This document shows, one piece after another, positions 1 through 10,754 of a stretch of 32,970 nt of DNA. Below the pieces are notes generated by a model. It worked only from the letters and a program-made list of their open reading frames with translations, was not told the origin of the DNA and ran no database searches. Position 1 is the first letter of the stretch; each line of letters starts with the position of its first letter. Origin of the DNA: Arthrobacter sp. ISL-48 (GTDB taxonomy: Bacteria > Actinomycetota > Actinomycetes > Actinomycetales > Micrococcaceae); NCBI RefSeq assembly GCF_018613805.1, contig NZ_JAGGPL010000012.1, positions 1 through 32,970 of the forward strand. The letters are read 5' to 3'. A program made the translations under genes and the position numbers.

Positions 1-28
1 GCTTACGGCCTTCAGGTGCCAGTGTCAT
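1..28 (-). CDS. lipA: lipoyl synthase, first nine codons (partial)
   Basis: A minus-strand start codon at 28-26 opens a frame reading MTLAPEGRK and runs off the left edge. An AAGGA-type ribosome site lies 8-10 bases upstream, in the short gap after the sdaA stop. The nine residues match my memory of how actinobacterial lipoyl synthases (radical SAM enzymes that insert sulfur into octanoyl-protein) begin. The location fits too: GcvH, encoded upstream in the same direction, needs a lipoyl group. Nine residues cannot prove identity, so this is a context-supported guess. No catalytic cysteines are visible inside the window. Confidence 0.5.
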
Positions 29-51
29 TGTTCTCTTTCCTTGGTGCTAAA

Positions 52-1479
52 TCAGCAGGCCACGACGTTGACGGCGAGGCCGCCCATGGCCGTTTCCTTG
101 TATTTGGAACTCATGTCCTTACCGGTTTCCCGCATGGTCACGATCACCTCATCCAGCGAGACACGGTGTGAGCCGTCACCCCAGAGCGCCATTTTGGCCG
201 CGTTGATGGCCTTCGCCGCGGCGATCGCGTTCCGCTCAATGCACGGCACCTGCACCAGCCCGCCAATCGGATCACACGTCAGCCCCAGGTTGTGCTCCAT
301 CGCGATCTCCGCGGCGTTCTCCACCTGCGACGGCGTCCCGCCCATCACCTCAGCCAGCCCCGCAGCCGCCATCGACGACGCCGAACCCACCTCACCCTGG
401 CAGCCCACCTCCGCACCGGAAATGGACGCCTGCTCCTTGTACAGCACCCCGATCGCGCCCGCCGTCAACAAGAACTTCACCACCACGTCATCGCGGTCCT
501 CCTGGCTGGCGTTCTCCATCCCGGGCGCAAAATGCAGCGCGTAGTACAGCACCGCCGGAATGATCCCCGCCGCCCCATTCGTCGGCGCCGTGACCACCCG
601 CCCGCCGGAAGCGTTCTCCTCGTTCACGGCCAGGGCGATCAGGTTAACCCACTCCTGCCAATACTTCGGATCGTGGAAGTCCTCGTCCCCGCCTTCACTG
701 TCCGGCCGGGAGCTTTCCTTTTTCAGCCGGTCGTACCAGTCAGGAGCGCGACGGCGGACCTTCAGCCCGCCCGGCAGCACGCCTTCACGCTTCAGGCTGA
801 CATCCACACAGCTCTCCATCACCGAATAGATGTGCAACAGACCGTCCCGGATCTCCTCGACCGTCCTGCTGTCCTCTTCATTGACCCGCATCACCTCACT
901 GATGCCCAGCCCGGTCTCCCGGCAGTGTTCCAAAAGTTCCGCAGCGGTGCGGAACGGCAGCGGCAGCACCTTCTTGGACTCCTCCAGCTCCTGCAGCGCG
1001 GCGTCCTCCTCGCCTTCGCGGACAATGAACCCGCCGCCCACCGAGAAGAACGTCGCCGCGTGCAGCACCACACCGTCCGCGTCGGACACCGTGAACGTCA
1101 TACCGTTGGTATGCCTCGGCAGGATGGTCAACGGACGCAGCACCATATCCTTCACCCCATACGGCAGCGGCACCGAACCCGCGAGCCGCAGCACCCCGGT
1201 CCCGGCAATGCCGGCCAGCCGTTCCTCCACCTCATCCGGCAGGATCAGCTCCGGATGGAAACCCTCCAGCCCAAGAAGGATGGCGGTCATGGTGCCGTGA
1301 CCGTGGCCGGTCGCCGCGAGGGACCCGTACAGGTCAACCCGCAGCGACGCCACCTCCGCCAGCTTGCCGGAGGACTTCAGCTCCTCCGCGAACACCGCAG
1401 CAGCCCGCATCGGCCCCACCGTGTGCGAACTCGAAGGCCCGATCCCAATAGAGAAAAGGTCAAAGACTCCAACAGCCAT
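52..1479 (-). CDS. sdaA: L-serine ammonia-lyase, iron-sulfur type
   Basis: Converts L-serine to pyruvate and ammonia in the cytoplasm using a [4Fe-4S] cluster. The 475-residue chain has the expected order. The N-terminal ASB-like domain begins [20 protein letters not shown]. The C-terminal catalytic domain carries [14 protein letters not shown] (about 298-310) and cysteines C360, C402 and C413, which match the three cluster ligands. The chain ends in a cysteine (C475), as in type 2 enzymes where the C-terminal Cys is the fourth, displaceable ligand ('tail in mouth'). I chose the ATG at 1479 because AGGA lies 9 bases upstream and family similarity starts there. An in-frame ATG two codons earlier (1485) is possible. 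It follows glyA by 63 bases and removes the serine that glycine cleavage plus GlyA produce. Confidence 0.93.
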   Translation of the reverse strand: MAVGVFDLFSIGIGPSSSHTVGPMRAAAVFAEELKSSGKLAEVASLRVDLYGSLAATGHGHGTMTAILLGLEGFHPELILPDEVEERLAGIAGTGVLRLAGSVPLPYGVKDMVLRPLTILPRHTNGMTFTVSDADGVVLHAATFFSVGGGFIVREGEEDAALQELEESKKVLPLPFRTAAELLEHCRETGLGISEVMRVNEEDSRTVEEIRDGLLHIYSVMESCVDVSLKREGVLPGGLKVRRRAPDWYDRLKKESSRPDSEGGDEDFHDPKYWQEWVNLIALAVNEENASGGRVVTAPTNGAAGIIPAVLYYALHFAPGMENASQEDRDDVVVKFLLTAGAIGVLYKEQASISGAEVGCQGEVGSASSMAAAGLAEVMGGTPSQVENAAEIAMEHNLGLTCDPIGGLVQVPCIERNAIAAAKAINAAKMALWGDGSHRVSLDEVIVTMRETGKDMSSKYKETAMGGLAVNVVAC

Positions 1480-1542
1480 GTGCATGATTCCTAACTGGAG
1501 AGGGGGTCGGATTGGCAACGCGGACCCTGCCACAACGAAGCA

Positions 1543-2856
1543 CTAGGCGAGGTTCGCAACCGAAGGGTAGAGCGGGTGGGCTGCGGCGAGGGCCTCTACC
1601 CGGTGACGCAGACCCGAAAGGTCCGTGCCGGCGTCGGCCGTCAATGCCTCGGCGATGATGTCCGCAACCTCCCGGAAGGCCGCCTCACCGAAGCCGCGGG
1701 TGGCCAGCGCCGGGGTGCCAATCCGCAGGCCGGAGGTGACCATCGGCGGGCGCGGGTCGAACGGGACGGCGTTGCGGTTGACGGTGATGTCGATTTCCGC
1801 GAGCCGGTCCTCGGCCTGCTGGCCGTCCAGTTCGCAGTTGCGCAGGTCCACCAGGACCAGGTGCACGTCCGTTCCCCCGGAGATCACGCTGATCCCCTTG
1901 GCTGTGACGTCCGGCTGGACCAGGCGCTCGGCCAGGATCCGGGCACCGGCCAGAACGCGCTGCTGGCGCTCCTTGAACTCCGGCGACGCGGCGATCTTGA
2001 ACGCCACAGCCTTGCCGGCGATGACGTGCTCCAGCGGCCCGCCCTGCTGGCCCGGAAACACAGCAGAGTTGATCTTCTTGGCGATGTCGGCGTCGTTCGT
2101 CAGGATGACGCCGCCACGCGGACCGGCGAGGGTCTTGTGTGTAGTGGAGGTGGTGACGTGTGCGTGCGGCACCGGCGACGGGTGCAGCCCGGCGGCCACA
2201 AGCCCGGCGAAGTGCGCCATGTCCACCATCAGGTAGGCGCCCACGGAATCGGCGATGCGGCGGAATTCGGCGAAGTCCAATTGCCGGGCGTAGGCGGACC
2301 AGCCGGCCACGATCAGCGCGGGCTTGTGCTCCTGGGCCAGGCGCTCCACCTCGGCCATGTCCACGGTGTGGGTGTCCTCACGGACGCCGTACGGGACCAC
2401 GTTGTAGAGCTTGCCGGAGAAGTTGATCTTCATGCCGTGCGTGAGGTGGCCGCCGTGGGCCAGGTTCAGGCCCATGATAGTGTCGCCCGGCTTGATCAGA
2501 GCGTGCATCACCGAGGCGTTGGCCTGCGCGCCCGAGTGCGGCTGGACGTTCGCGTACCCGGCGCCGAAGAGCGCCTTGATCCGGTCGATGGCCAGTTGTT
2601 CGATCACGTCCACGTGCTCGCATCCGCCGTAGTAGCGCTTGCCCGGGTAGCCTTCGGCGTACTTGTTGGTCAGCACCGAACCCTGCGCCTGCATTACCGC
2701 GACGGCGGTGTGGTTCTCCGAGGCGATCATCTCCAGCCCGTCGCGCTGGCGGGTGAGTTCGTCGTCGATCTTTGCGGCGATCTCAGGGTCCAAAGCGGAC
2801 AGGTCCGCGTCCAGGGACGGGGACGCAACTTGCTCGAAAACTGCGGTGGCTGTCAT
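1543..2856 (-). CDS. glyA: serine hydroxymethyltransferase
   Basis: PLP enzyme interconverting glycine plus 5,10-methylene-THF and serine plus THF. The 437-residue chain is close to the usual family length. It shows the N-terminal motif [10 protein letters not shown], the [13 protein letters not shown] substrate loop (about 66-78), the [13 protein letters not shown] stretch with the PLP-contacting Asp and His (about 211-223), and [11 protein letters not shown] with the Schiff-base lysine at K241. The start at 2856 begins [10 protein letters not shown], 14 bases after the gcvH stop. An upstream in-frame extension would run back into gcvH and has no family similarity. The ribosome site is weak (GCGGG), consistent with coupling to gcvH. 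In this operon it pairs with glycine cleavage so that two glycines give one serine. Confidence 0.95.
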   Translation of the reverse strand: MTATAVFEQVASPSLDADLSALDPEIAAKIDDELTRQRDGLEMIASENHTAVAVMQAQGSVLTNKYAEGYPGKRYYGGCEHVDVIEQLAIDRIKALFGAGYANVQPHSGAQANASVMHALIKPGDTIMGLNLAHGGHLTHGMKINFSGKLYNVVPYGVREDTHTVDMAEVERLAQEHKPALIVAGWSAYARQLDFAEFRRIADSVGAYLMVDMAHFAGLVAAGLHPSPVPHAHVTTSTTHKTLAGPRGGVILTNDADIAKKINSAVFPGQQGGPLEHVIAGKAVAFKIAASPEFKERQQRVLAGARILAERLVQPDVTAKGISVISGGTDVHLVLVDLRNCELDGQQAEDRLAEIDITVNRNAVPFDPRPPMVTSGLRIGTPALATRGFGEAAFREVADIIAEALTADAGTDLSGLRHRVEALAAAHPLYPSVANLA

Positions 2857-2870
2857 ACCCGCGGCGCCGC

Positions 2871-3254
2871 TCACAGCTCGCCGCCGTTTGCGGTTGCGTA
2901 CTCTTCGGCGGACATCAGCGGGCCCTCTTCGGTCACGGCCACCTTGAACAGCCAACCGGCGCCGTAGGGATCGTTGTTGATCAGGGCCGGGTCGGAGACG
3001 ACGTCGTCGTTGATCTCCACCACTTCACCGGTGACCGGGGCGTAGAGGTCCGAGACGGACTTGGTGGACTCCACCTCGCCGCAGGTTTCCCCCGCGGTCA
3101 CCGTGGAGCCGACCTCGGGGAGGTCCACGTAAACGATGTCGCCCAGGGCATCGGCAGCCACGGCGGAGATGCCGATGCCTGTGGGGCCGGCTCCGTCAGC
3201 GGCGACCCACTCGTGTTCGGCGGAGTACTTCAGTTCTGCAACAACTTTGCTCAT
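2871..3254 (-). CDS. gcvH: glycine cleavage system H protein
   Basis: Lipoyl carrier that shuttles the aminomethyl group between the P, T and L proteins. The 127 residues are typical in length. The lipoylation motif [20 protein letters not shown] is clear, with the modified lysine at K65. The N-terminus, KYSAEHEWV, is standard. AAGGA lies 7-8 bases before the ATG at 3254. The gene sits between gcvT (109-base gap filled with tandem repeats) and glyA (14-base gap). The L protein (dihydrolipoyl dehydrogenase) is not in this window and is normally shared with other complexes. Confidence 0.95.
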   Translation of the reverse strand: MSKVVAELKYSAEHEWVAADGAGPTGIGISAVAADALGDIVYVDLPEVGSTVTAGETCGEVESTKSVSDLYAPVTGEVVEINDDVVSDPALINNDPYGAGWLFKVAVTEEGPLMSAEEYATANGGEL

Positions 3255-3280
3255 GTTTGGTTCCTTGAGTTTGGTGGGTG

Positions 3281-3363
3281 AAAAGTGAGAGAGCGTTGGC
3301 TCAAACCCTGCGAAGAGTGAGAGAGCGTTGGCTCAAACCTTGCGAAAAGTGAGAGAGCGTTGA
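3281..3363. repeat. 32-bp tandem repeat, 2.6 copies, in the gcvT-gcvH gap
   Basis: Two full 32-base units (3281-3312 and 3313-3344) and a 19-base partial unit (3345-3363) follow one another exactly. Each starts AARAGTGAGAGAGCGTTG and the full units continue GCTCAAACCYTGCG. They differ only at two positions (A/G in the fourth-from-start region, C/T near the end). The array ends flush against the gcvT stop codon and leaves the gcvH ribosome site free. It has no spacer structure, so it is not a CRISPR array. Confidence 0.9.
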
Positions 3364-4500
3364 TTACTGCTGGCGCTTGTAGAACGGCAGGGTGACGACC
3401 TGGAAGGGTTCGGCCTTGCCGCGGAGGTCGATGTCCAGGGCGGTGCCGGGTTCGGAGTGTTCGACGTCGACGTAGGCCATGGCGATCGGGTAACCGAGGG
3501 TGGGGCTCGGCTGGCCCGAGGTCACCTCGCCTACCACGTTGCCGTGCTTCAGGACTGGGTAGTGGCTGCGGCCCGCGCGACGGCCCAGGCCTTTGAGGCC
3601 CACCAGCTTGCGGCCAGTGGTGGAGCCGGCGCCGGATGCCTTGAGCTCGGTCAGGGCGGCCTTGCCCACGAAGTCCGACTCCTTCTTGAGCGAGACAACC
3701 GGACCCAGGCCTGCGGCGTAGGGGTTGCCGTCGCGGGAGAGCTCGTTGCCATAGAGCGGCATGCCGGCTTCGAGGCGGAGTGAGTCGCGGCTGGCCAGGC
3801 CGGCGGGGATGAGTCCGTGGCCGGCGCCGCCTTCCAGCAGGGCTTCCCACAGGCCTGCTGCGTCCTCGTTGGGGATGTAGATCTCGAAGCCGTCCTCTCC
3901 GGTGTACCCGGTGCGGGCCAGCAGCAGGTCTTGTCCGTTGATCTCCACTTCAACTGCCGCGTAGTACTTCAGTTCCGTGACGAGGGAGTGCTGCTCGGCC
4001 GGGACCAGCGTCAGCAGGATGGCCTCCGCGTTCGGGCCCTGTACGGCGATCAGAGAGGTTTCGGCGGACACCTCCTCCACCGTGACGTCGAAGCCCGCAG
4101 CCCGTTCGGCGAGTGCTGCCGCCACAACCTGTGCGTTGCCGGCGTTGGGGACCACGAGGTATTTCGCTGTTCCGTCCGCAGCCGCGGGAAGGCGGTACGT
4201 GATCAGGTCATCGATGATGCCGCCGTCTTCCTGGCAGATCAGCGAGTACTTGGCCTTACCCACTGCCACGGCGGACAGCTTGCCAGCGAGTGCGTAGTCC
4301 AGGAAGGCTGCGGCGTCAGGGCCGGTGACCCATACTTCGCCCATGTGGGAGAGGTCGAACAGGCCAGCGCCGTTGCGCACGGCGTGGTGCTCAGCCAGTT
4401 CGGAGCTGTACTTCAGGGGCATCTGCCAGCCACCGAAATCGGTGAAGGACGCGCGGGCAATCTTGTGCTGGTCGTAAAGCGCCGTGTAGTTCTCAGTCAT
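3364..4500 (-). CDS. gcvT: glycine cleavage system T protein (aminomethyltransferase)
   Basis: Transfers the methylene carbon from aminomethyl-lipoyl-GcvH to tetrahydrofolate and releases ammonia. The 378-residue chain shows the N-terminal block FTDFGGWQMPLKY...HAVRNGAGLFDLSHMGE, the GYTGEDGFEIY folate-site motif in the middle, and a C-terminal barrel ending in PFQVVTLPFYKRQQ. An AAGGA site lies about 6 bases before the ATG at 4500. Only 9 bases separate the gcvP stop from this start, and the ribosome site overlaps the gcvP stop, so translation is probably coupled. Confidence 0.95.
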   Translation of the reverse strand: MTENYTALYDQHKIARASFTDFGGWQMPLKYSSELAEHHAVRNGAGLFDLSHMGEVWVTGPDAAAFLDYALAGKLSAVAVGKAKYSLICQEDGGIIDDLITYRLPAAADGTAKYLVVPNAGNAQVVAAALAERAAGFDVTVEEVSAETSLIAVQGPNAEAILLTLVPAEQHSLVTELKYYAAVEVEINGQDLLLARTGYTGEDGFEIYIPNEDAAGLWEALLEGGAGHGLIPAGLASRDSLRLEAGMPLYGNELSRDGNPYAAGLGPVVSLKKESDFVGKAALTELKASGAGSTTGRKLVGLKGLGRRAGRSHYPVLKHGNVVGEVTSGQPSPTLGYPIAMAYVDVEHSEPGTALDIDLRGKAEPFQVVTLPFYKRQQ

Positions 4501-4509
4501 CGGAAGTCC

Positions 4510-7362
<2,853 letters not shown>

Positions 7363-7414
7363 GAGAGGAACTCCATAATTCAGGTGATGCCTAAGCACCA
7401 CGTTGATTCGGGTT

Positions 7415-7612
7415 CCTCCCCGCTCTGTATTGGACCTGAGAGTTTTGCGTTTCCCTGCTGTTTCACAGAGCGCCACTTGCACCGTCGGTGAGCCCGGTTG
7501 CCCGGACTGCTTTCCAGAGTTGCCTTGCCGCGGCGGTACGTGGGCCTGAGAGATTCCTGGGGAGGATTTGCTCCTACGGCGCCTGCTGAACGTACCGGCA
7601 GGACTCTCCCGC
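7415..7612 (-). ncRNA. tandem glycine riboswitch (two aptamers) upstream of gcvP
   Basis: Reading the minus strand from 7612, aptamer 1 (about 7612-7512) starts GCGGGAGAGTCCTGCCGG, continues with the CGCCGTAGGAGCAAATCCTC bulge, and closes with AATCTCTCAGGCCCACGTAC and AACTCTGGAAAGCA. Aptamer 2 (about 7500-7415) contains CACCGACGGTGCAAGTGGCG, GAAACAGCAGGGAAACGC, AAAACTCTCAGGTCC and GAGCGGGGAGGAA. The paired AAnCTCTCAGG elements and the CCG-NNGGTGCAA-type junctions are the hallmark of the glycine aptamer, and two in series joined by a short linker is the classical arrangement. Placed about 50 bases before gcvP, it should switch the catabolic operon on when glycine is plentiful. I cannot see a clean intrinsic terminator in the expression platform, so control may act on ribosome-site access. 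Confidence 0.93.
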
Positions 7613-7617
7613 CGCAG

Positions 7618-7623
7618 ATCATA
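7618..7623 (-). promoter_or_regulatory. probable -10 box of the gcv operon
   Basis: TATGAT on the minus strand lies about 6-7 bases before the first riboswitch helix, so transcription would start near 7611, where the aptamer begins. The -35 region about 17 bases further upstream (GTCACC/TGTCAC) is a poor match, as is common in actinobacteria. The imperfect inverted repeat GTGCCAC...GTGACAC nearby is of unknown meaning. Confidence 0.5.
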
Positions 7624-7745
7624 AGCATGTGCCACTGTTGGGTGACACGGCTCACAACATATCTCGTCGCGGGGCGGGATGCAAACGTCGGCCGGTTCTG
7701 CCGCTTGCCGGGTCGATGTCCATGTCCATGCATTAGGGCCTCGGA

Positions 7746-8831
7746 CTAGCTCCCAGGTACTGCGACGCCGAGGTGCAGGCTGACGGTCGTTCCGCCGCTG
7801 GGACTCGGGGAGATCTCCAGGTGGCCGCCGTGGGCGGCCGTGATCCTGGCACACGTGGCCAGGCCCAGGCCCGATCCGGGAGGGTCCCCCTCCCGGTGCA
7901 GCCTGACCAGCGGTTCAACCACGCGGCGGCGGTCCCCCGCGCCGATTCCCTTGCCGTTGTCCGCGACCTGAATGACGACGTCGGCTCCTGAGCTCTGTCC
8001 CTGGATCTGTATGACAGGGGGAACCCCTGCCCGTCGGTATGCCACTGCATTCTGGATCAGGTTCTGCAGCGCCACGCGCATCTGGCTCTCGTCCGCGTCG
8101 AAATCAAAATCCTGGCACTCCACCAGCGCGCCGGCTTCCCTCAGGCCCAGACTTAGGTCGTCAGAGACGTCCTTCACGAGGTCTGCCAGCGACAGCCGGG
8201 ACCTGACAAATGAACCTCCAATGGAGGCGAAGGTGAGCAGTTCTTCGACCATGGACAGCATCCTCCGTGCACTGTGGCCGACGATCTCCAGGTACTGGGA
8301 AGCAGAGTCCGGATCCGTTTCCGCTTCCATGGATCCAAGCTCGACGTATCCAAGAATTGAGGTCAAGGGATTGCGAAGGTCGTGGCTGACCCGGCCGGTG
8401 AATTCGGCCAGCCGCTCGTTACTGCCCCTGGTTTCAGTCAGGGCTTCGGCCAGGGCGCCGTGGAGTGTTGTAACGCGCCGGGCGGCCAGCAGCCGGGTAT
8501 GCAGGATGAAGGGGTCCAGCGGTTTGGTCACATAGTCATCGGCTCCTGCCCTCATCCCTTCCAGGACGTCCTCCCGCGCCCCGTGCGAAGTCAGGAGCAC
8601 CACGTAGGCATAGGAGCCGGATTCTGCGGCCCGGATTGCCCGGCAGAGGTCAAAGCCGTTGAGGCCGGGCATCATGAGGTCGGTGACCACCACCTCTGGA
8701 TGATGATCCTGGTAAAGCTGCCACGCCATATCCCCGTCCGAGGCGATAATGCATTCGTGGCCGGACTTTTCGACGGCGGCCTTCGCCACCAGCAGGGACC
8801 CTGCATCGTCGTCGGCCACGAGCACCTTCAT
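7746..8831 (-). CDS. response-regulator/histidine-kinase hybrid (REC-HisKA-HATPase)
   Basis: A 361-residue soluble signalling protein. Residues 1-120 form a receiver domain: acidic pocket ADDDA (D7-D9), phospho-acceptor D51 in [11 protein letters not shown]81 and K103 in YVTKPLDP. Next is a dimerisation/phosphotransfer helix with H150 in [16 protein letters not shown]. The ATPase domain has an N box ([15 protein letters not shown]), G1 VADNGKGIG and G2 [12 protein letters not shown]. There is no membrane segment, so it probably receives its signal by phosphotransfer from another kinase. I chose the ATG at 8831 because the receiver fold starts at once. An in-frame ATG at 8972 would add 47 low-complexity residues, and neither start has a convincing ribosome site. 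The gene stands alone, with no partner regulator alongside. Confidence 0.85.
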   Translation of the reverse strand: MKVLVADDDAGSLLVAKAAVEKSGHECIIASDGDMAWQLYQDHHPEVVVTDLMMPGLNGFDLCRAIRAAESGSYAYVVLLTSHGAREDVLEGMRAGADDYVTKPLDPFILHTRLLAARRVTTLHGALAEALTETRGSNERLAEFTGRVSHDLRNPLTSILGYVELGSMEAETDPDSASQYLEIVGHSARRMLSMVEELLTFASIGGSFVRSRLSLADLVKDVSDDLSLGLREAGALVECQDFDFDADESQMRVALQNLIQNAVAYRRAGVPPVIQIQGQSSGADVVIQVADNGKGIGAGDRRRVVEPLVRLHREGDPPGSGLGLATCARITAAHGGHLEISPSPSGGTTVSLHLGVAVPGS

Positions 8832-9195
8832 GGCGGGCGGGGAGTGGTTAGTGGAGCCGGTGATGGTCGCGGCTTCCGCCACCGGGCGCGGAGAATCCAC
8901 TTGGCTTTCGGCGGGCCCCTGCCCGACCGGAAAAGATCCCCCCACTATTTGCCCCCCCCGGCCCATACGCATCAGAAACCTACGCCCACTAGACGGCCTA
9001 CCAGGCCCAGGTACAGGCTAGTCCGGATCTCCTTGCAGTTGAAAGGTTTGCTCTGCCGGACGCAGGGCAGCACCCTGCCAAAATTCGCAGGTCACCAGCT
9101 GCCGACGACGGGCCCAGACGAAGCAAGCCCTGCGCGCGCTCCCTCGACTCCACATCTTCAGGATTAAGGCCAACGAAAGATTTAAAACCAAATTT

Positions 9196-9213
9196 GCTAA
9201 AACGCTTGATCAC
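9196..9213 (+). promoter_or_regulatory. LacI-type operator 1 (overlaps -35)
   Basis: GCTAAAACGCTTGATCAC is almost the exact reverse complement of the second site 26 bases downstream. Its core is AAACGCTT with a central CG, the layout of LacI/GalR-family operators. It overlaps the -35 box of the promoter for the GH32/ABC operon, whose last gene encodes a LacI-family regulator. Confidence 0.75.
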
Positions 9214-9234
9214 GGTTCAGGGAAGCGGTACGTT
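9206..9234 (+). promoter_or_regulatory. sigma70-type promoter of the GH32/ABC sugar operon
   Basis: TTGATC (9206-9211) and TACGTT (9229-9234) are spaced by exactly 17 bases. This predicts a transcription start near 9241, inside operator 2, with a leader of about 36 bases before the GH32 start codon. The -35 box lies inside operator 1, so a bound repressor would block polymerase at both ends. Confidence 0.65.
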
Positions 9235-9238
9235 ACTG

Positions 9239-9256
9239 GTGATCAAACGCTTTAGC
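9239..9256 (+). promoter_or_regulatory. LacI-type operator 2 (at +1)
   Basis: GTGATCAAACGCTTTAGC reads on the opposite strand as GCTAAAGCGTTTGATCAC, differing from operator 1 at two of 18 positions. It covers the predicted transcription start. Centre-to-centre spacing of the two sites is 43 bases (about four helical turns), so both may face the same side of the DNA. Confidence 0.75.
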
Positions 9257-9276
9257 AGAAATGGACATCAGCGCCG

Positions 9277-10713
9277 ATGAAACGCTCAGTTTTCTTTCAG
9301 CCATCCGATGGATGGGTTGGAGACCTTATCCCCTTTGAGAAGGACGGAGAGTTCTGGCTCTTCTACCTTCACGAGGTCCGGGCAGACCCGAAGCCGGGAA
9401 CCTCATGGAACCTCGTCACCACTAAAGACCTCACGCAGTTTGAGGACCAGGGTGTTTCCCTCAAGCACGGAAGCGAAAAAGATGCGGACTTCAACGCCTA
9501 CACGGGCAGTGTCGTCGTCGATGAGACCGGCATCCAGCATCTGTTCTACACGGGCCAAAACCCCCGCCACGTCGGAGCGGACGGTGCACCTCTTCAGTTG
9601 GTCATGCACGCCACAAGCACAGATGGAATGCAAAGCTGGGTGAAGCACCCGGAACATACCTTCGGCGCCCCGGACGGCTACGAGTCCGGCGACTGGCGGG
9701 ATCCTTTCGTCTTCCGGGACGAGGCCGCGGGCCAGTGGCGAATGCTGCTGGCGGCCCGGCACTCCACCGGGCCGGAACGCCGGCGTGGTGTCATAGCCCA
9801 GTGCGTCTCCAGCGACCTGATGACCTGGCAGCACACCGAACCGTTCTGGGATCCACGCCGCTACATCACCCATGAATGCCCGGACGTCTTCTCTTGGGGT
9901 GACTGGTGGTACCTGGTCTACTCGGAGTTCTCTGAATCCTTCACGACCCGGTACCGCATGGCCAAGAGCCCCGACGGCCCATGGAGCGTACCCAACCTGG
10001 ACAGCGTCGACGGGCGAGCCTTCTACGCCTCCAAGACCGCCGAACGCGACGGCCGCCGCTTCTTTTTCGGATGGATCGCCAGCAAGGAAGACAACACCGA
10101 CGACGGGCCGTGGCAGTGGGCCGGGAGCATGTCCGTCCTGGAAGCCCGGCAAAACCCGGACGGAACCCTGGGATTCGGATTCGCCGACGAACTCGTTGAC
10201 AGCTTCTGGGAGGACGTCCCGGTGTCACTGACGAACGAGCTGCCGACCCGACTGAACGTACCGGACAGGTACACCGCCGTCGTCTCCGACGTTGAGCTGC
10301 CCGGCCAGTTCTATGCCAAGGCAGTTCTGGACATCGAACCCAACACCACTGAATGTGGGCTGTTGCTGCGCTCGAGCCAGGACGGGGACGAGTCCTACGT
10401 TCTGCGCCTGGAACCTAAGCGCGGCCGCATGGTTTTCGACCGGTGGCCGCGAAAAGTCACCGGTGACGCGCAATGGCATGTATCCGGGGATACTCCGTTC
10501 CACGTCGAACTGGAGCGCCCCTGCAACTTGGCTCCCGGAGAGCACACCCTCGAACTGGTCGTTGACGGGGACCTATGCGTCGCCGTCCTGGATCGGCAGG
10601 TGGCGCTCAGCACGAGGATCTACGACTTGCCAGCGGGGCGCATCGGCGTCTTCACCGGGGAGGGGTCAGCAACCCTCACCGAGCTTCAGATACGCAACCG
10701 CACAGACAACTAA
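9277..10713 (+). CDS. GH32-like glycoside hydrolase (beta-fructosidase type)
   Basis: A 478-residue intracellular protein (no signal peptide) resembling glycoside hydrolase family 32. The N-terminal five-bladed propeller shows GDLIPF with candidate nucleophile D16, an FNAYTGSVV block (72-80), the RDP triad R141-D142-P143, and the acid/base motif HECPDVF with E200-C201. Residues from about 335 on form a beta-sandwich-like tail. The usual WMNDPNG motif is replaced by GWVGDLIPF, so this is a divergent branch and a fructan substrate is inference. It is the first gene of a sugar ABC operon, so it probably hydrolyses the imported oligosaccharide in the cytoplasm. The ribosome site is weak (GGAC, 10 bases upstream). 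Related clan J/F families are alternatives. Confidence 0.8.
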   Translation: MKRSVFFQPSDGWVGDLIPFEKDGEFWLFYLHEVRADPKPGTSWNLVTTKDLTQFEDQGVSLKHGSEKDADFNAYTGSVVVDETGIQHLFYTGQNPRHVGADGAPLQLVMHATSTDGMQSWVKHPEHTFGAPDGYESGDWRDPFVFRDEAAGQWRMLLAARHSTGPERRRGVIAQCVSSDLMTWQHTEPFWDPRRYITHECPDVFSWGDWWYLVYSEFSESFTTRYRMAKSPDGPWSVPNLDSVDGRAFYASKTAERDGRRFFFGWIASKEDNTDDGPWQWAGSMSVLEARQNPDGTLGFGFADELVDSFWEDVPVSLTNELPTRLNVPDRYTAVVSDVELPGQFYAKAVLDIEPNTTECGLLLRSSQDGDESYVLRLEPKRGRMVFDRWPRKVTGDAQWHVSGDTPFHVELERPCNLAPGEHTLELVVDGDLCVAVLDRQVALSTRIYDLPAGRIGVFTGEGSATLTELQIRNRTDN

Positions 10714-10754
10714 ACCACCACCATTTTCGGCTCAAATCAAAGGAGATTGTCCCC

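Noticed and set aside
292..1494. 400-codon plus-strand open frame opposite sdaA
   Set aside because: Arg/His/Pro-rich shadow of the sdaA codons, with no ribosome site and no motifs.
3281..3363. Repeat array as a CRISPR
   Set aside because: Units are contiguous with no spacers, there are fewer than three full copies, and there are no cas genes.
8998..9213. 71-codon minus-strand frame upstream of the kinase gene
   Set aside because: Its start lies inside the operator/promoter region of the sugar operon, and it has no ribosome site or recognisable sequence.
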